A DNA stretch of 5,181 bases. It comes from an uncultured Aliterella sp. (GTDB taxonomy: Bacteria; Cyanobacteriota; Cyanobacteriia; Cyanobacteriales; Chroococcidiopsidaceae). The position numbers and the translations under genes are program-made. The notes under the pieces are model-generated. The model had not been told where the DNA came from. It made no database searches and saw only the letters and a program-made list of their open reading frames with translations. Shown one piece after another: positions 1 to 5,181 of the stretch; position 1 is the stretch's first letter; every line of letters begins with the position of its first letter. The DNA is taken from positions 1 through 5,181 of the forward strand of contig CAJQOK010000381.1 of NCBI GenBank assembly GCA_905479905.1, written 5' to 3'.

Positions 1-1141
1 CTCGCTCAATAGAACTTCGCAGTTTAGGAGCATTCAAAGCTGACAACTTTATCATCTCTCCGCAACCAGTCCAAACAATACGTGCAGCCACTCCTGGTTG
101 ATCGTTAGTAATGGGAATAGCAACCATTGGTACACCATGACTAATTGATTCTAAAGCCGTATTTAACCCTGCATGAGTAATAGTGAGACTCGCTTTTTTC
201 AACAATTCTAATTGAGGCGCGTTTCCTACAACTAAAGGCGAACCTGGCAACTTTGGCATAGATTCCCCACTTATTCCACCACCAAGAGAAATTACTAACT
301 GTACATCCAATTTTTCACAGGCTTCCGCAATAGTCTCAAAAACTCCCATCAGGCGATTTTGCAGCGTTCCCATTGAAGCGTAAATTAAGGGTTGACCTGT
401 TAATTTTTCAAAAGGAAAGTCAATTTTTGCCCTAGAAATTAGGTTATGGTACGCGCCAGTAAAATGAAAACATCCCGGCAAATTTGCTCTTGGAAATTCA
501 AACTCCGCAGGCTGCTGGCATAATTGAGCTAATCGTGAATAAACATCATTTTGACTATTGTGTGGGGGTAAATTCCATTCGCGTCGATATTCGGCGACAG
601 TTTCCCGAATCGGCTTGCGGACTTGACGTAACAAACGATAACCGATTCTGTTGCGAATTTGTCCCCACCAAGCGCGATTGTAGTTCCAAGGAGTATTAAA
701 AGGAGGAACGCTAACATCTTGGTTCATCATCAAAGCAGCAGACACGCTTATAAAGGGAATGCCTAGATAGTCTGCAACCGTTCCCCCGGCTTGCGAAACT
801 TGGTTTACTAATAATGCTTCGATCCCAGCATCTTTAATTACTTTTGGTGCTTGCTGAAGTAAAGTAACTGTCGATTTTTGGAGATAATTTACTGTGTATC
901 GCAGTGCAGCTAATCCGCTTAATTTGCCCAGTTCTTCGGAAAATTGCTTCATAGTGCCATAGGGAGATTCTGACAATGCGATCGCTTGAAAATCTAATCC
1001 TGCTGAATATGCTTTTTTTTCCGTATCAAGGATTCCAACTACCGTTACTCGATGTCCCCGGCCTTGCAATTCGTATCCCAAGGTTGTCATCGGATTGAGA
1101 TGACCTGTTGCCGCAGGAGAGATAATCCCAAAGTGCGTCAT
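1..1141 (-). CDS. GT1-family (MGT/CrtX-like) glycosyltransferase, C-terminus cut by window edge
   Basis: Read from ATG at 1141 leftwards, the frame stays open for 380 codons to the edge. GT1 enzymes move a sugar from a UDP- or dTDP-sugar onto a small, usually hydrophobic acceptor in the cytoplasm or at the membrane face. Seen: N-terminal acceptor domain with GHLNP (residues 13-17; His14 fits the GT1 catalytic His), a central FHFTG (225-229), then the donor domain with PLIYASMGTLQNR (251-263), THAGLNT (322-328) and NDQPGVAARI (346-355), whose Asp-Gln pair normally contacts the donor sugar. These blocks match zeaxanthin glucosyltransferase CrtX and macrolide-type enzymes. Family members are usually about 420-430 residues, so roughly 40-50 are missing. 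The start is secure because the GT fold begins at once (MTHFGIISPAATGH). It lies 14 bp behind the LD-carboxypeptidase gene, in one operon. The acceptor is unknown: carotenoid, other lipid and xenobiotic are all possible. Confidence 0.9.
   Translation of the reverse strand, partial: MTHFGIISPAATGHLNPMTTLGYELQGRGHRVTVVGILDTEKKAYSAGLDFQAIALSESPYGTMKQFSEELGKLSGLAALRYTVNYLQKSTVTLLQQAPKVIKDAGIEALLVNQVSQAGGTVADYLGIPFISVSAALMMNQDVSVPPFNTPWNYNRAWWGQIRNRIGYRLLRQVRKPIRETVAEYRREWNLPPHNSQNDVYSRLAQLCQQPAEFEFPRANLPGCFHFTGAYHNLISRAKIDFPFEKLTGQPLIYASMGTLQNRLMGVFETIAEACEKLDVQLVISLGGGISGESMPKLPGSPLVVGNAPQLELLKKASLTITHAGLNTALESISHGVPMVAIPITNDQPGVAARIVWTGCGEMIKLSALNAPKLRSSIER
978..985. repeat. HIP1 octamer in the glycosyltransferase gene
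   Basis: Perfect GCGATCGC palindrome. It falls on residues 52-55 (QAIA) of the glycosyltransferase. HIP1 is strongly over-represented in many cyanobacterial genomes. Confidence 0.9.
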
Positions 1142-1152
1142 ATAAATGTTTA

Positions 1153-1157
1153 TCCTT
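1153..1157 (-). promoter_or_regulatory. Ribosome binding site of the glycosyltransferase, overlapping the upstream stop codon
   Basis: On the minus strand AAGGA lies 11 nt before the ATG at 1141 and shares bases with the TAA stop of the LD-carboxypeptidase (1158-1156). The spacing is on the long side. The overlap suggests translational coupling, with ribosomes ending the first gene close to the start of the second. Confidence 0.45.
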
Positions 1158-2058
1158 AAATAGCTAGAATACCTTGCTCTGCGTCTAGTGTTGCTAGTAA
1201 TCCTACAGGAAGAGCGGCGTTGCAACCATCGTGTCCGAAAGGTAAGTTGGATACTATGGGAATATTTAGGTCAGATAAGCGATCGCGTAATACTTCATCT
1301 ATCGTCATACTGGGAATATTTGGCGGTGCGGCGCATCGGCTAAATCTTCCTAATGCAATCCCCCTAACTTTTGTCAAAACTCCACTTAAACGCCATTGAG
1401 TTAATAATCTATCGATGCGATAAGGTGCTTCAGTTACGTCTTCTAAAGTTAATATTACGCCGTCTAAATTTGGTTGCATTGGTGTACCAAGTAGATGAGT
1501 AGCTACCGTCAAGTTGGCTGGCAAAAGTATCCCTGTGGCGATTCCTCCTCCCCATCCTGTACCTTGCAGAGGTGCTATAGGACGACCTTCTACTAAGTTA
1601 AATAAACGCTCTATTGACCAATCGGGTTCGGAAGCTAAAGTTGTTAAAACTGCGCCATGTACGCTCGATTTGCCTCTGTTGTATAAGCTCCACAATAAAC
1701 AAGTAATATCAGAAAAACCAATCAACCATTTATTGCCGTTTCCCCAAGTCCAATTTTCTAAGATTCTGGCGCTACCGTAACCGCCTCTGGCGCACAAAAT
1801 ACCTTTACATTCTGGGTCATTCCATGCTTCAGATAATTGCTTTGTGCGATCGCTATCTGTTCCGGCTAAGTAGCCCAAGCGATCTTTTATACTTTTACTT
1901 ACTTCTATTTTATAGCCGTGCGATCGCCATATTTCCACACCTTTTTCAAAAGCCTCAAATTCTCTCAATGCACCACTTGGAGTAATTACTTTTAATAAAT
2001 CTCCTGGCTTTAGCGGTGGGGGTAAGTAACAATTCATGCTTTTTAAGCGATCGCTCAT
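1156..2058 (-). CDS. ldcA: LD-carboxypeptidase (muramoyltetrapeptide carboxypeptidase, peptidase family S66)
   Basis: Complete protein of 300 residues, the usual size for LdcA. The family removes the terminal D-Ala from murein tetrapeptides (the L,D bond after diaminopimelate) in the cytoplasm during cell-wall recycling. Seen: no signal peptide; N-terminal PPPLKPGDLLKVITPSG (13-29); ARGGYGS (90-96); the nucleophile elbow GFSD (114-117) with Ser116; LEDV (205-208) with Glu206; and FGHDG (274-278) with His276. These fit the Ser-Glu-His triad of Pseudomonas LdcA and the related MccF. A second in-frame ATG (residue 8, position 2037) is a possible alternative start, because the first seven residues precede the conserved region and no Shine-Dalgarno is visible before 2058. 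It is the first gene of an operon with the glycosyltransferase. Four of the window's five HIP1 sites are inside it. A role in hydrolysing a peptide antibiotic, as in MccF, cannot be excluded but has no contextual support. Confidence 0.93.
   Translation of the reverse strand: MSDRLKSMNCYLPPPLKPGDLLKVITPSGALREFEAFEKGVEIWRSHGYKIEVSKSIKDRLGYLAGTDSDRTKQLSEAWNDPECKGILCARGGYGSARILENWTWGNGNKWLIGFSDITCLLWSLYNRGKSSVHGAVLTTLASEPDWSIERLFNLVEGRPIAPLQGTGWGGGIATGILLPANLTVATHLLGTPMQPNLDGVILTLEDVTEAPYRIDRLLTQWRLSGVLTKVRGIALGRFSRCAAPPNIPSMTIDEVLRDRLSDLNIPIVSNLPFGHDGCNAALPVGLLATLDAEQGILAI
1279..1286. repeat. HIP1 octamer near the 3' end of the LD-carboxypeptidase gene
   Basis: Perfect GCGATCGC. It encodes part of Arg258-Asp259-Arg260 in the peptidase. 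Confidence 0.9.
1846..1853. repeat. HIP1 octamer in the LD-carboxypeptidase gene
   Basis: Perfect GCGATCGC. It covers Ser69-Asp70-Arg71 of the peptidase. Confidence 0.9.
1920..1927. repeat. HIP1 octamer in the LD-carboxypeptidase gene, different reading phase
   Basis: Perfect GCGATCGC. It is read as part of Trp44-Arg45-Ser46-His47, a different frame from the other three copies in this gene, so the octamer is kept irrespective of the peptide it encodes. It lies 74 bp from the copy at 1846. Confidence 0.9.
2047..2054. repeat. HIP1 octamer at the 5' end of the LD-carboxypeptidase gene
   Basis: Perfect GCGATCGC directly after the ATG at 2058, encoding Ser2-Asp3-Arg4. If translation really begins at residue 8, this copy would lie in the leader instead of the coding region. 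Confidence 0.9.
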
Positions 2059-2141
2059 CAGTTCTCAATATAGGCTAGGTTGGTACTAGGGTGAAGTCAA
2101 GCTCGTTTTCTTTGGGCGATCATATATATTAAATCTCTTTC
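2059..2141. promoter_or_regulatory. Divergent promoter region between the LD-carboxypeptidase operon and the TSUP transporter
   Basis: The 83 bp must hold the start signals of both divergent units. An imperfect direct repeat, CTAGGTTG (2075-2082) and CTAGGGTG (2086-2093), has an 11-bp period, about one helical turn, which suits a dimeric regulator bound on one DNA face. Possible minus-strand promoter elements are TTGACT (2100-2095) and TATATT (2072-2067), but their 22-bp spacing is too long for a standard sigma-70 promoter. TATATT at 2125-2130 could be a plus-strand -10 but has no good -35. That a promoter exists here is inferred from gene orientation; the individual elements are weak. Confidence 0.5.
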
Positions 2142-2909
2142 GTGACGCAATTATTTTTTCTGTGCATATTTGCTTTTTTAGCAGGATTTATTGATTCTAT
2201 TGTTGGAGGTGGCGGTTTAATTCAGCTTCCAGCACTTTTAGTTTTCCTACCTAATACTGCCATTTCACTGATTTTTGGAACTAATAAATTATCTTCAATT
2301 GCGGGTACATCGGCGGCAGCAATTCATTATTGTCAAGAAGTTAAAATCAACTGGTCAATAGTTTTAATATCAACTGTATCTGCATTCACTTTTTCATTTA
2401 TAGGTGCAAGCACTGTAAGTATTATTAATCCTACTTTGATGCGTCCCCTTGTACTTTTGTTGTTAATAGCAGTAGCAATTTATACTTGGCTAAAAAAAGA
2501 TTTTGGCTTCCAGAATATTACCAAAGTTCAAGGAAGCAAGCAAAGTTTATATGCGGCAATTATTGGGACATCCCTCGGCTTTTATGATGGTTTTTTTGGG
2601 CCAGGAACAGGTAGTTTTTTGATTTTTGCTTTCATTGGTATTTTGGGCTTTGACTTCCTTCAAGCATCTGCATCAGCTAAAGTTGTTAATTTTTCTACAA
2701 ACTTAGCTGCAACTATTTATTTTGCTGCTACCAATCACATTATTTATAGTATTGCTTTACCGATGGCAGCGTGTAATGTCATCGGTGCGGTTATTGGGGC
2801 TAAATTAGCCATTGCTAAAGGGAGTGCTTTTGTTAGAATTTTATTTATAGCAGTAGTTTCACTGTTAATTGTCAAGCTTGCCTACGATATCTTTTTAGGC
2901 GAAAATTAA
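2142..2909 (+). CDS. TSUP-family (TauE/SafE, YfcA-like) membrane transporter or permease
   Basis: Complete integral membrane protein of 255 residues, within the usual TSUP range. The family moves small anions, often sulfur compounds such as sulfite, sulfoacetate or thiosulfate, or organic acids, across the inner membrane. Seen: the two family signature repeats, one in each half, GFIDSIVGGGG (15-25) and GFYDGFFGPGTGS (146-158), each followed by a hydrophobic helix. About seven to eight hydrophobic segments are visible, near residues 3-25, 33-54, 70-98, 100-117, 135-170, 180-197, 202-224 and 229-250. The start is GTG at 2142: it leaves 14 residues before the first signature, which is normal for the family, and no in-frame ATG fits better. 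No Shine-Dalgarno is visible. The gene diverges from the LD-carboxypeptidase and converges on a methyltransferase. The substrate cannot be read from sequence, and no sulfur-metabolism gene is adjacent to support sulfite. Confidence 0.92.
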   Translation: MTQLFFLCIFAFLAGFIDSIVGGGGLIQLPALLVFLPNTAISLIFGTNKLSSIAGTSAAAIHYCQEVKINWSIVLISTVSAFTFSFIGASTVSIINPTLMRPLVLLLLIAVAIYTWLKKDFGFQNITKVQGSKQSLYAAIIGTSLGFYDGFFGPGTGSFLIFAFIGILGFDFLQASASAKVVNFSTNLAATIYFAATNHIIYSIALPMAACNVIGAVIGAKLAIAKGSAFVRILFIAVVSLLIVKLAYDIFLGEN

Positions 2910-3694
2910 ACTACTTTTCTGCCGACAATTGAAATAGTTGAATAATAAACTGACCAAAAATTTTCATCAACTGAATTGTTAATATATATTTGAACGTCTT
3001 GTTCTGAAGCTTTCTGAGTTTTAATATAGTTTTCTTTTAAAGTTGCAGCCGAGCAACCCATCATTCTAGCTATCTTAGAATTACCACAGCATAAATGCTG
3101 CTCATCAATTAGCTTTTCAATCTTCAATTCATTTTCTTGTAAAAACAGAGGTAATTTTAGACCAAAAGATGGCTCTAGACCTACATTAAGAAACATTTTA
3201 TTTATTGCTTCATTTACTCTTTGTTGAGATTGCTCGTTAGGCAAATCATCATTTATTACTCGTGCAGAAGTAAAATCAGGTTCTTCCAATATTAGTAGTC
3301 CACCTGGCTTGAGCAATTTTATTAATTTTTCAATAACTCTTGCAGATTCCTTAATATGAATCAATACATATCTAGCATGAATTAAATCAAAATCATCAAT
3401 CTCTAACTCAACATCAAGAATATCTCCAGCAATTTTATTAATTTGTTTTGCCGCAATTGCCTCAATAAACTTTATATTTTTATCAATACCAACAACCCGA
3501 CCTTCACTTCCAACCAAATCGCTCATCCATTTAAGAATAGAACCTGCTCCGGTACCGAGTTCTAAACACTTCCAACCGGGTTCAATTCCCAAATTTTGAA
3601 TTATTTGTGTTGTTTGTTCATCAAAAGCCTCCTCAATTAATTGCAACCTTTCAAATTCTGCCTCTTGTTTTGCAGATTCAAAAATATATTTCAT
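2906..3694 (-). CDS. Class I SAM-dependent methyltransferase, substrate unknown
   Basis: Complete soluble protein of 262 residues. Seen: SAM-binding motif I LELGTGAGS (44-52); the acidic residue after strand 2, Asp71 in VVGIDKN (67-73); GDILD (90-94), which would contact the adenine; the motif-IV-like DFDLIHARYVLIHI (101-114); and LLKPGGLLILEEPD (127-140). This is the UbiE/Methyltransf_25-type Rossmann core found in methyltransferases of small molecules and natural products. The C-terminal third (about 170-262) would form the acceptor lid; it holds a Cys pair (202-203) and Cys214 and ends in ISIVGRK. The start at 3694 is supported by a good Shine-Dalgarno and by the next Met being only at residue 57, inside the fold. 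The gene is transcribed alone, converging on the TSUP gene with shared stop bases. It is visibly AT-rich (line 3361-3420 counts 16 G+C of 60). No neighbour indicates the substrate. Confidence 0.92.
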   Translation of the reverse strand: MKYIFESAKQEAEFERLQLIEEAFDEQTTQIIQNLGIEPGWKCLELGTGAGSILKWMSDLVGSEGRVVGIDKNIKFIEAIAAKQINKIAGDILDVELEIDDFDLIHARYVLIHIKESARVIEKLIKLLKPGGLLILEEPDFTSARVINDDLPNEQSQQRVNEAINKMFLNVGLEPSFGLKLPLFLQENELKIEKLIDEQHLCCGNSKIARMMGCSAATLKENYIKTQKASEQDVQIYINNSVDENFWSVYYSTISIVGRKVV

Positions 3695-3700
3695 TTAAAG

Positions 3701-3706
3701 CTTCCT
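3701..3706 (-). promoter_or_regulatory. Ribosome binding site of the methyltransferase
   Basis: AGGAAG on the minus strand, 6 nt before the ATG at 3694. This is the best Shine-Dalgarno match among the complete genes here, and it fixes the start of this gene. Confidence 0.7.
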
Positions 3707-3746
3707 GTTAACAAATAATCGCTCATCTATCCTACCCTAAGCCCCC

Positions 3747-3778
3747 TTTCTCTCTCTGCGCCCTGGTGCGGTTCGTTT
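3747..3778. repeat. Possible remnant of a dispersed cyanobacterial intergenic repeat
   Basis: A pyrimidine-rich run of CT repeats leads into CTGCGCC, then GGTGCGGTTCGTTT. On the opposite strand this reads AAACGAACCGCACC followed by GGGCGCAGAGAGAG, which resembles the AACCGCAGAGG/CGCAGAGA-type sequences scattered between genes in filamentous cyanobacteria. Only one degenerate copy is present in this window, so the call rests on resemblance. Confidence 0.35.
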
Positions 3779-3844
3779 AAAAATATCCCTAATGTTGACA
3801 ATTGTAGATAAAATTGAGCCTGTGCCGTTTTTGCCCTAGCCGCC

Positions 3845-5181
3845 ATGCCTTTTACCCCCGAAGAAATTGCCAATGAAGGTTTAAAGCCTGAAGAATATAC
3901 CGAAATAGTTAATAGATTAGGGCGCGAACCCAATAAAGCAGAATTAGGAATGTTCGGGGTAATGTGGTCAGAACACTGTTGTTATAAAAATTCCCGCCCT
4001 TTACTCAAACAATTTCCTACTACAGGAAAACGCATACTTCTAGGCCCTGGGGAAAATGCTGGCGTAGTAGACTTAGGCGACGGAGTACAACTAGCTTTTA
4101 AAATTGAATCCCACAACCACCCCTCAGCTATCGAACCATTCCAAGGCGCAGCTACAGGCGTAGGCGGCATTCTTAGAGATATATTTACTATGGGCGCGCG
4201 TCCCATTGCCTTATTAAACTCTTTGCGTTTCGGCTCTTTAGATGATGCGCGAACCCGCCGATTATTCAACGGTGTAGTTTCAGGTATTTCTCACTATGGC
4301 AATAGTGTAGGCGTTCCGACTGTGGGCGGTGAAGTTTATTTTGATGGGGCTTATTCTGGCAACCCATTAGTAAATGTCATGGCGTTAGGTTTGATGGAAA
4401 CTCCCGAAATCGTCACATCAGGAGCCGCAGGAATCGGAAACCCAGTATTGTATGTAGGTTCTACCACCGGACGGGATGGGATGGGAGGGGCAAGTTTTGC
4501 CAGTGCGGAACTGAGCGCCGAATCAGAAAAAGACCGCCCCGCCGTGCAAGTAGGCGATCCTTTTTTAGAAAAGTCTTTAATTGAAGCGTGTTTAGAAGCT
4601 TTTAAAACTGGCGCAGTGGTAGCGGCGCAAGATATGGGAGCAGCCGGAATTACTTGTTGTACTTCAGAAATGGCGGCAAAAGGTGGGGTGGGGATTGAAC
4701 TAGATTTAGACTTAATTCCCGTGCGCGAAAGCGGGATGATTCCCTACGAATACTTACTATCTGAATCTCAAGAGCGGATGCTATTTGTGGCGCATAAAGG
4801 GCGAGAACAAGAGCTAATTGAGATATTCCATCGCTGGGGATTGAGCGCAGTAGTAGCGGGGACAGTTATCGCCGAGCCAATTGTCAAAATTCTGTTTAAA
4901 GGTGAAATCGCCGCCGAAATTCCCGCCGCCGCTTTAGCAGAAAATACACCGATTTATGATCACAAGCTATTGAGCCAACCGCCAGAATATGCCCGTAAAG
5001 CCGCCGCCTGGACGAGCGAAAGTTTGTCACCTTGTACTTTAGACGGAATTGAAATAGCAGGCAGTTTAAAGTCTTGGCAAGAGATTTTAATTACTCTCCT
5101 CGATACTCCAAATATTGCCTCTAAGCGCTGGATTTATCGCCAGTACGACCACCAAGTTCAAAACAATACAGTTTTATTACC
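3845..5181 (+). CDS. purL: Phosphoribosylformylglycinamidine synthase subunit PurL (small type), C-terminus cut by window edge
   Basis: PurL is the synthetase subunit of FGAM synthase, converting FGAR, glutamine and ATP to FGAM in the fourth step of purine synthesis; ammonia comes from PurQ, with PurS bridging the complex. The frame is open for 445 codons to the window edge, against about 770-790 for a full protein. Seen: WSEHC (41-45) with the conserved His44; ESHNHPS (88-94) and GGILRD (107-112) of the ATP/Mg site; [12 protein letters not shown] (237-248); DMGAAG (263-268); SESQERM (306-312); and YRQYDHQVQ (431-439), which opens the second half. There is no PurS-like extension, so this is the small multi-subunit form. 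ATG 3845 is the only plausible start: the frame upstream meets TGA at 3815 with no other start codon between. No Shine-Dalgarno is visible, which is common in cyanobacteria. The gene is less AT-rich than its left neighbours. Confidence 0.97.
   Translation, partial: MPFTPEEIANEGLKPEEYTEIVNRLGREPNKAELGMFGVMWSEHCCYKNSRPLLKQFPTTGKRILLGPGENAGVVDLGDGVQLAFKIESHNHPSAIEPFQGAATGVGGILRDIFTMGARPIALLNSLRFGSLDDARTRRLFNGVVSGISHYGNSVGVPTVGGEVYFDGAYSGNPLVNVMALGLMETPEIVTSGAAGIGNPVLYVGSTTGRDGMGGASFASAELSAESEKDRPAVQVGDPFLEKSLIEACLEAFKTGAVVAAQDMGAAGITCCTSEMAAKGGVGIELDLDLIPVRESGMIPYEYLLSESQERMLFVAHKGREQELIEIFHRWGLSAVVAGTVIAEPIVKILFKGEIAAEIPAAALAENTPIYDHKLLSQPPEYARKAAAWTSESLSPCTLDGIEIAGSLKSWQEILITLLDTPNIASKRWIYRQYDHQVQNNTVLL

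Larger units (their letters stand above)
3695..3844. other. Divergent intergenic region between the methyltransferase and purL
   Basis: These 150 bp must contain the promoters of both the methyltransferase (minus) and purL (plus). TTGACA occurs at 3795-3800, but 17 bp further on (3818-3823) there is only GCCTGT, so no complete sigma-70 promoter can be named. An 8-bp palindrome ACAATTGT (3798-3805) overlaps the TTGACA. I see no riboswitch-like fold and no T-tract hairpin. A TGA at 3815-3817 is in frame with purL, so the purL protein cannot extend past it. Confidence 0.5.

Noticed and set aside
484..717. Short open frames on both strands (plus 484-699, minus 529-717)
   Set aside because: Both lie in other frames of the glycosyltransferase, whose own frame is continuous here with recognisable family motifs on either side.
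1514..1780. Plus-strand open frame antisense to the LD-carboxypeptidase
   Set aside because: It has no ribosome binding site or recognisable domain and mirrors a well-supported gene.
2880..2900. Inverted repeat GCCTA/TAGGC with an 11-nt loop as a bidirectional terminator
   Set aside because: The stem is only 5 bp, the loop is large, and no T-tract follows on either strand; it also lies inside the transporter coding region.
3804..3817. NtcA-type site (GTA-N8-TAC) upstream of purL
   Set aside because: Only the GTA half is present; the other half is TGA.
3795..3823. TTGACA as the -35 box of a purL promoter
   Set aside because: At 17 bp spacing the -10 position is GCCTGT; the nearer AT-rich TAGATA is only 4 bp away. 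It is too poor to call.
3695..3844. Purine riboswitch ahead of purL
   Set aside because: I found no three-way-junction pairing or conserved core in the short leader.
3727..3933. Minus-strand open frame over the purL start
   Set aside because: It lies mostly antisense to purL and the repeat-like fragment, with low-complexity, domain-free content.
3982..4269. Minus-strand open frame within purL
   Set aside because: It is antisense to the conserved PurL N-terminal motifs and shows no family features of its own.
1..5181. CRISPR array, tRNA or rRNA genes, insertion sequence, toxin-antitoxin or phage-defence module
   Set aside because: No regularly spaced repeats, no recognisable RNA gene, no transposase, and all substantial coding regions are explained by five ordinary families.

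Overview
The window looks like cyanobacterial chromosome. Five copies of the octamer GCGATCGC (HIP1, a cyanobacterial hallmark) lie between 978 and 2054, and the PurL and LD-carboxypeptidase sequences read like those of filamentous or Chroococcidiopsis-type cyanobacteria. That placement is inferred from sequence character, not from a search.

Layout: (1) 1-2058, minus strand: a two-gene operon of an LD-carboxypeptidase (1156-2058) followed 14 bp later by a GT1/CrtX-like glycosyltransferase (1-1141), whose C-terminus runs off the left edge. (2) 2059-2141: a short divergent promoter region containing an imperfect direct repeat with an 11-bp period. (3) 2142-2909, plus strand: a TSUP (TauE/SafE, YfcA-like) membrane transporter with a GTG start. 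(4) 2906-3694, minus strand: a class I SAM-dependent methyltransferase of unknown substrate, converging on the transporter so that the two stop codons share the palindrome TTAA. (5) 3695-3844: a divergent intergenic region with a fragment that resembles a dispersed cyanobacterial intergenic repeat. (6) 3845-5181, plus strand: the N-terminal 445 codons of purL, which continues past the right edge.

The genes do not form an obvious single system. PurL is purine-biosynthesis housekeeping. The LD-carboxypeptidase belongs to murein turnover and is transcriptionally tied to the glycosyltransferase. The transporter and methyltransferase sit between these units, look more AT-rich and contain no HIP1 site, so they could be an accessory insertion. 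I see no RNA genes, CRISPR array, insertion sequence or phage genes, and no convincing evidence of a previously undescribed system. The points most worth checking are the composition break around 2060-3700, the 11-bp-phased repeat in the divergent promoter, and the peptidase-glycosyltransferase coupling.
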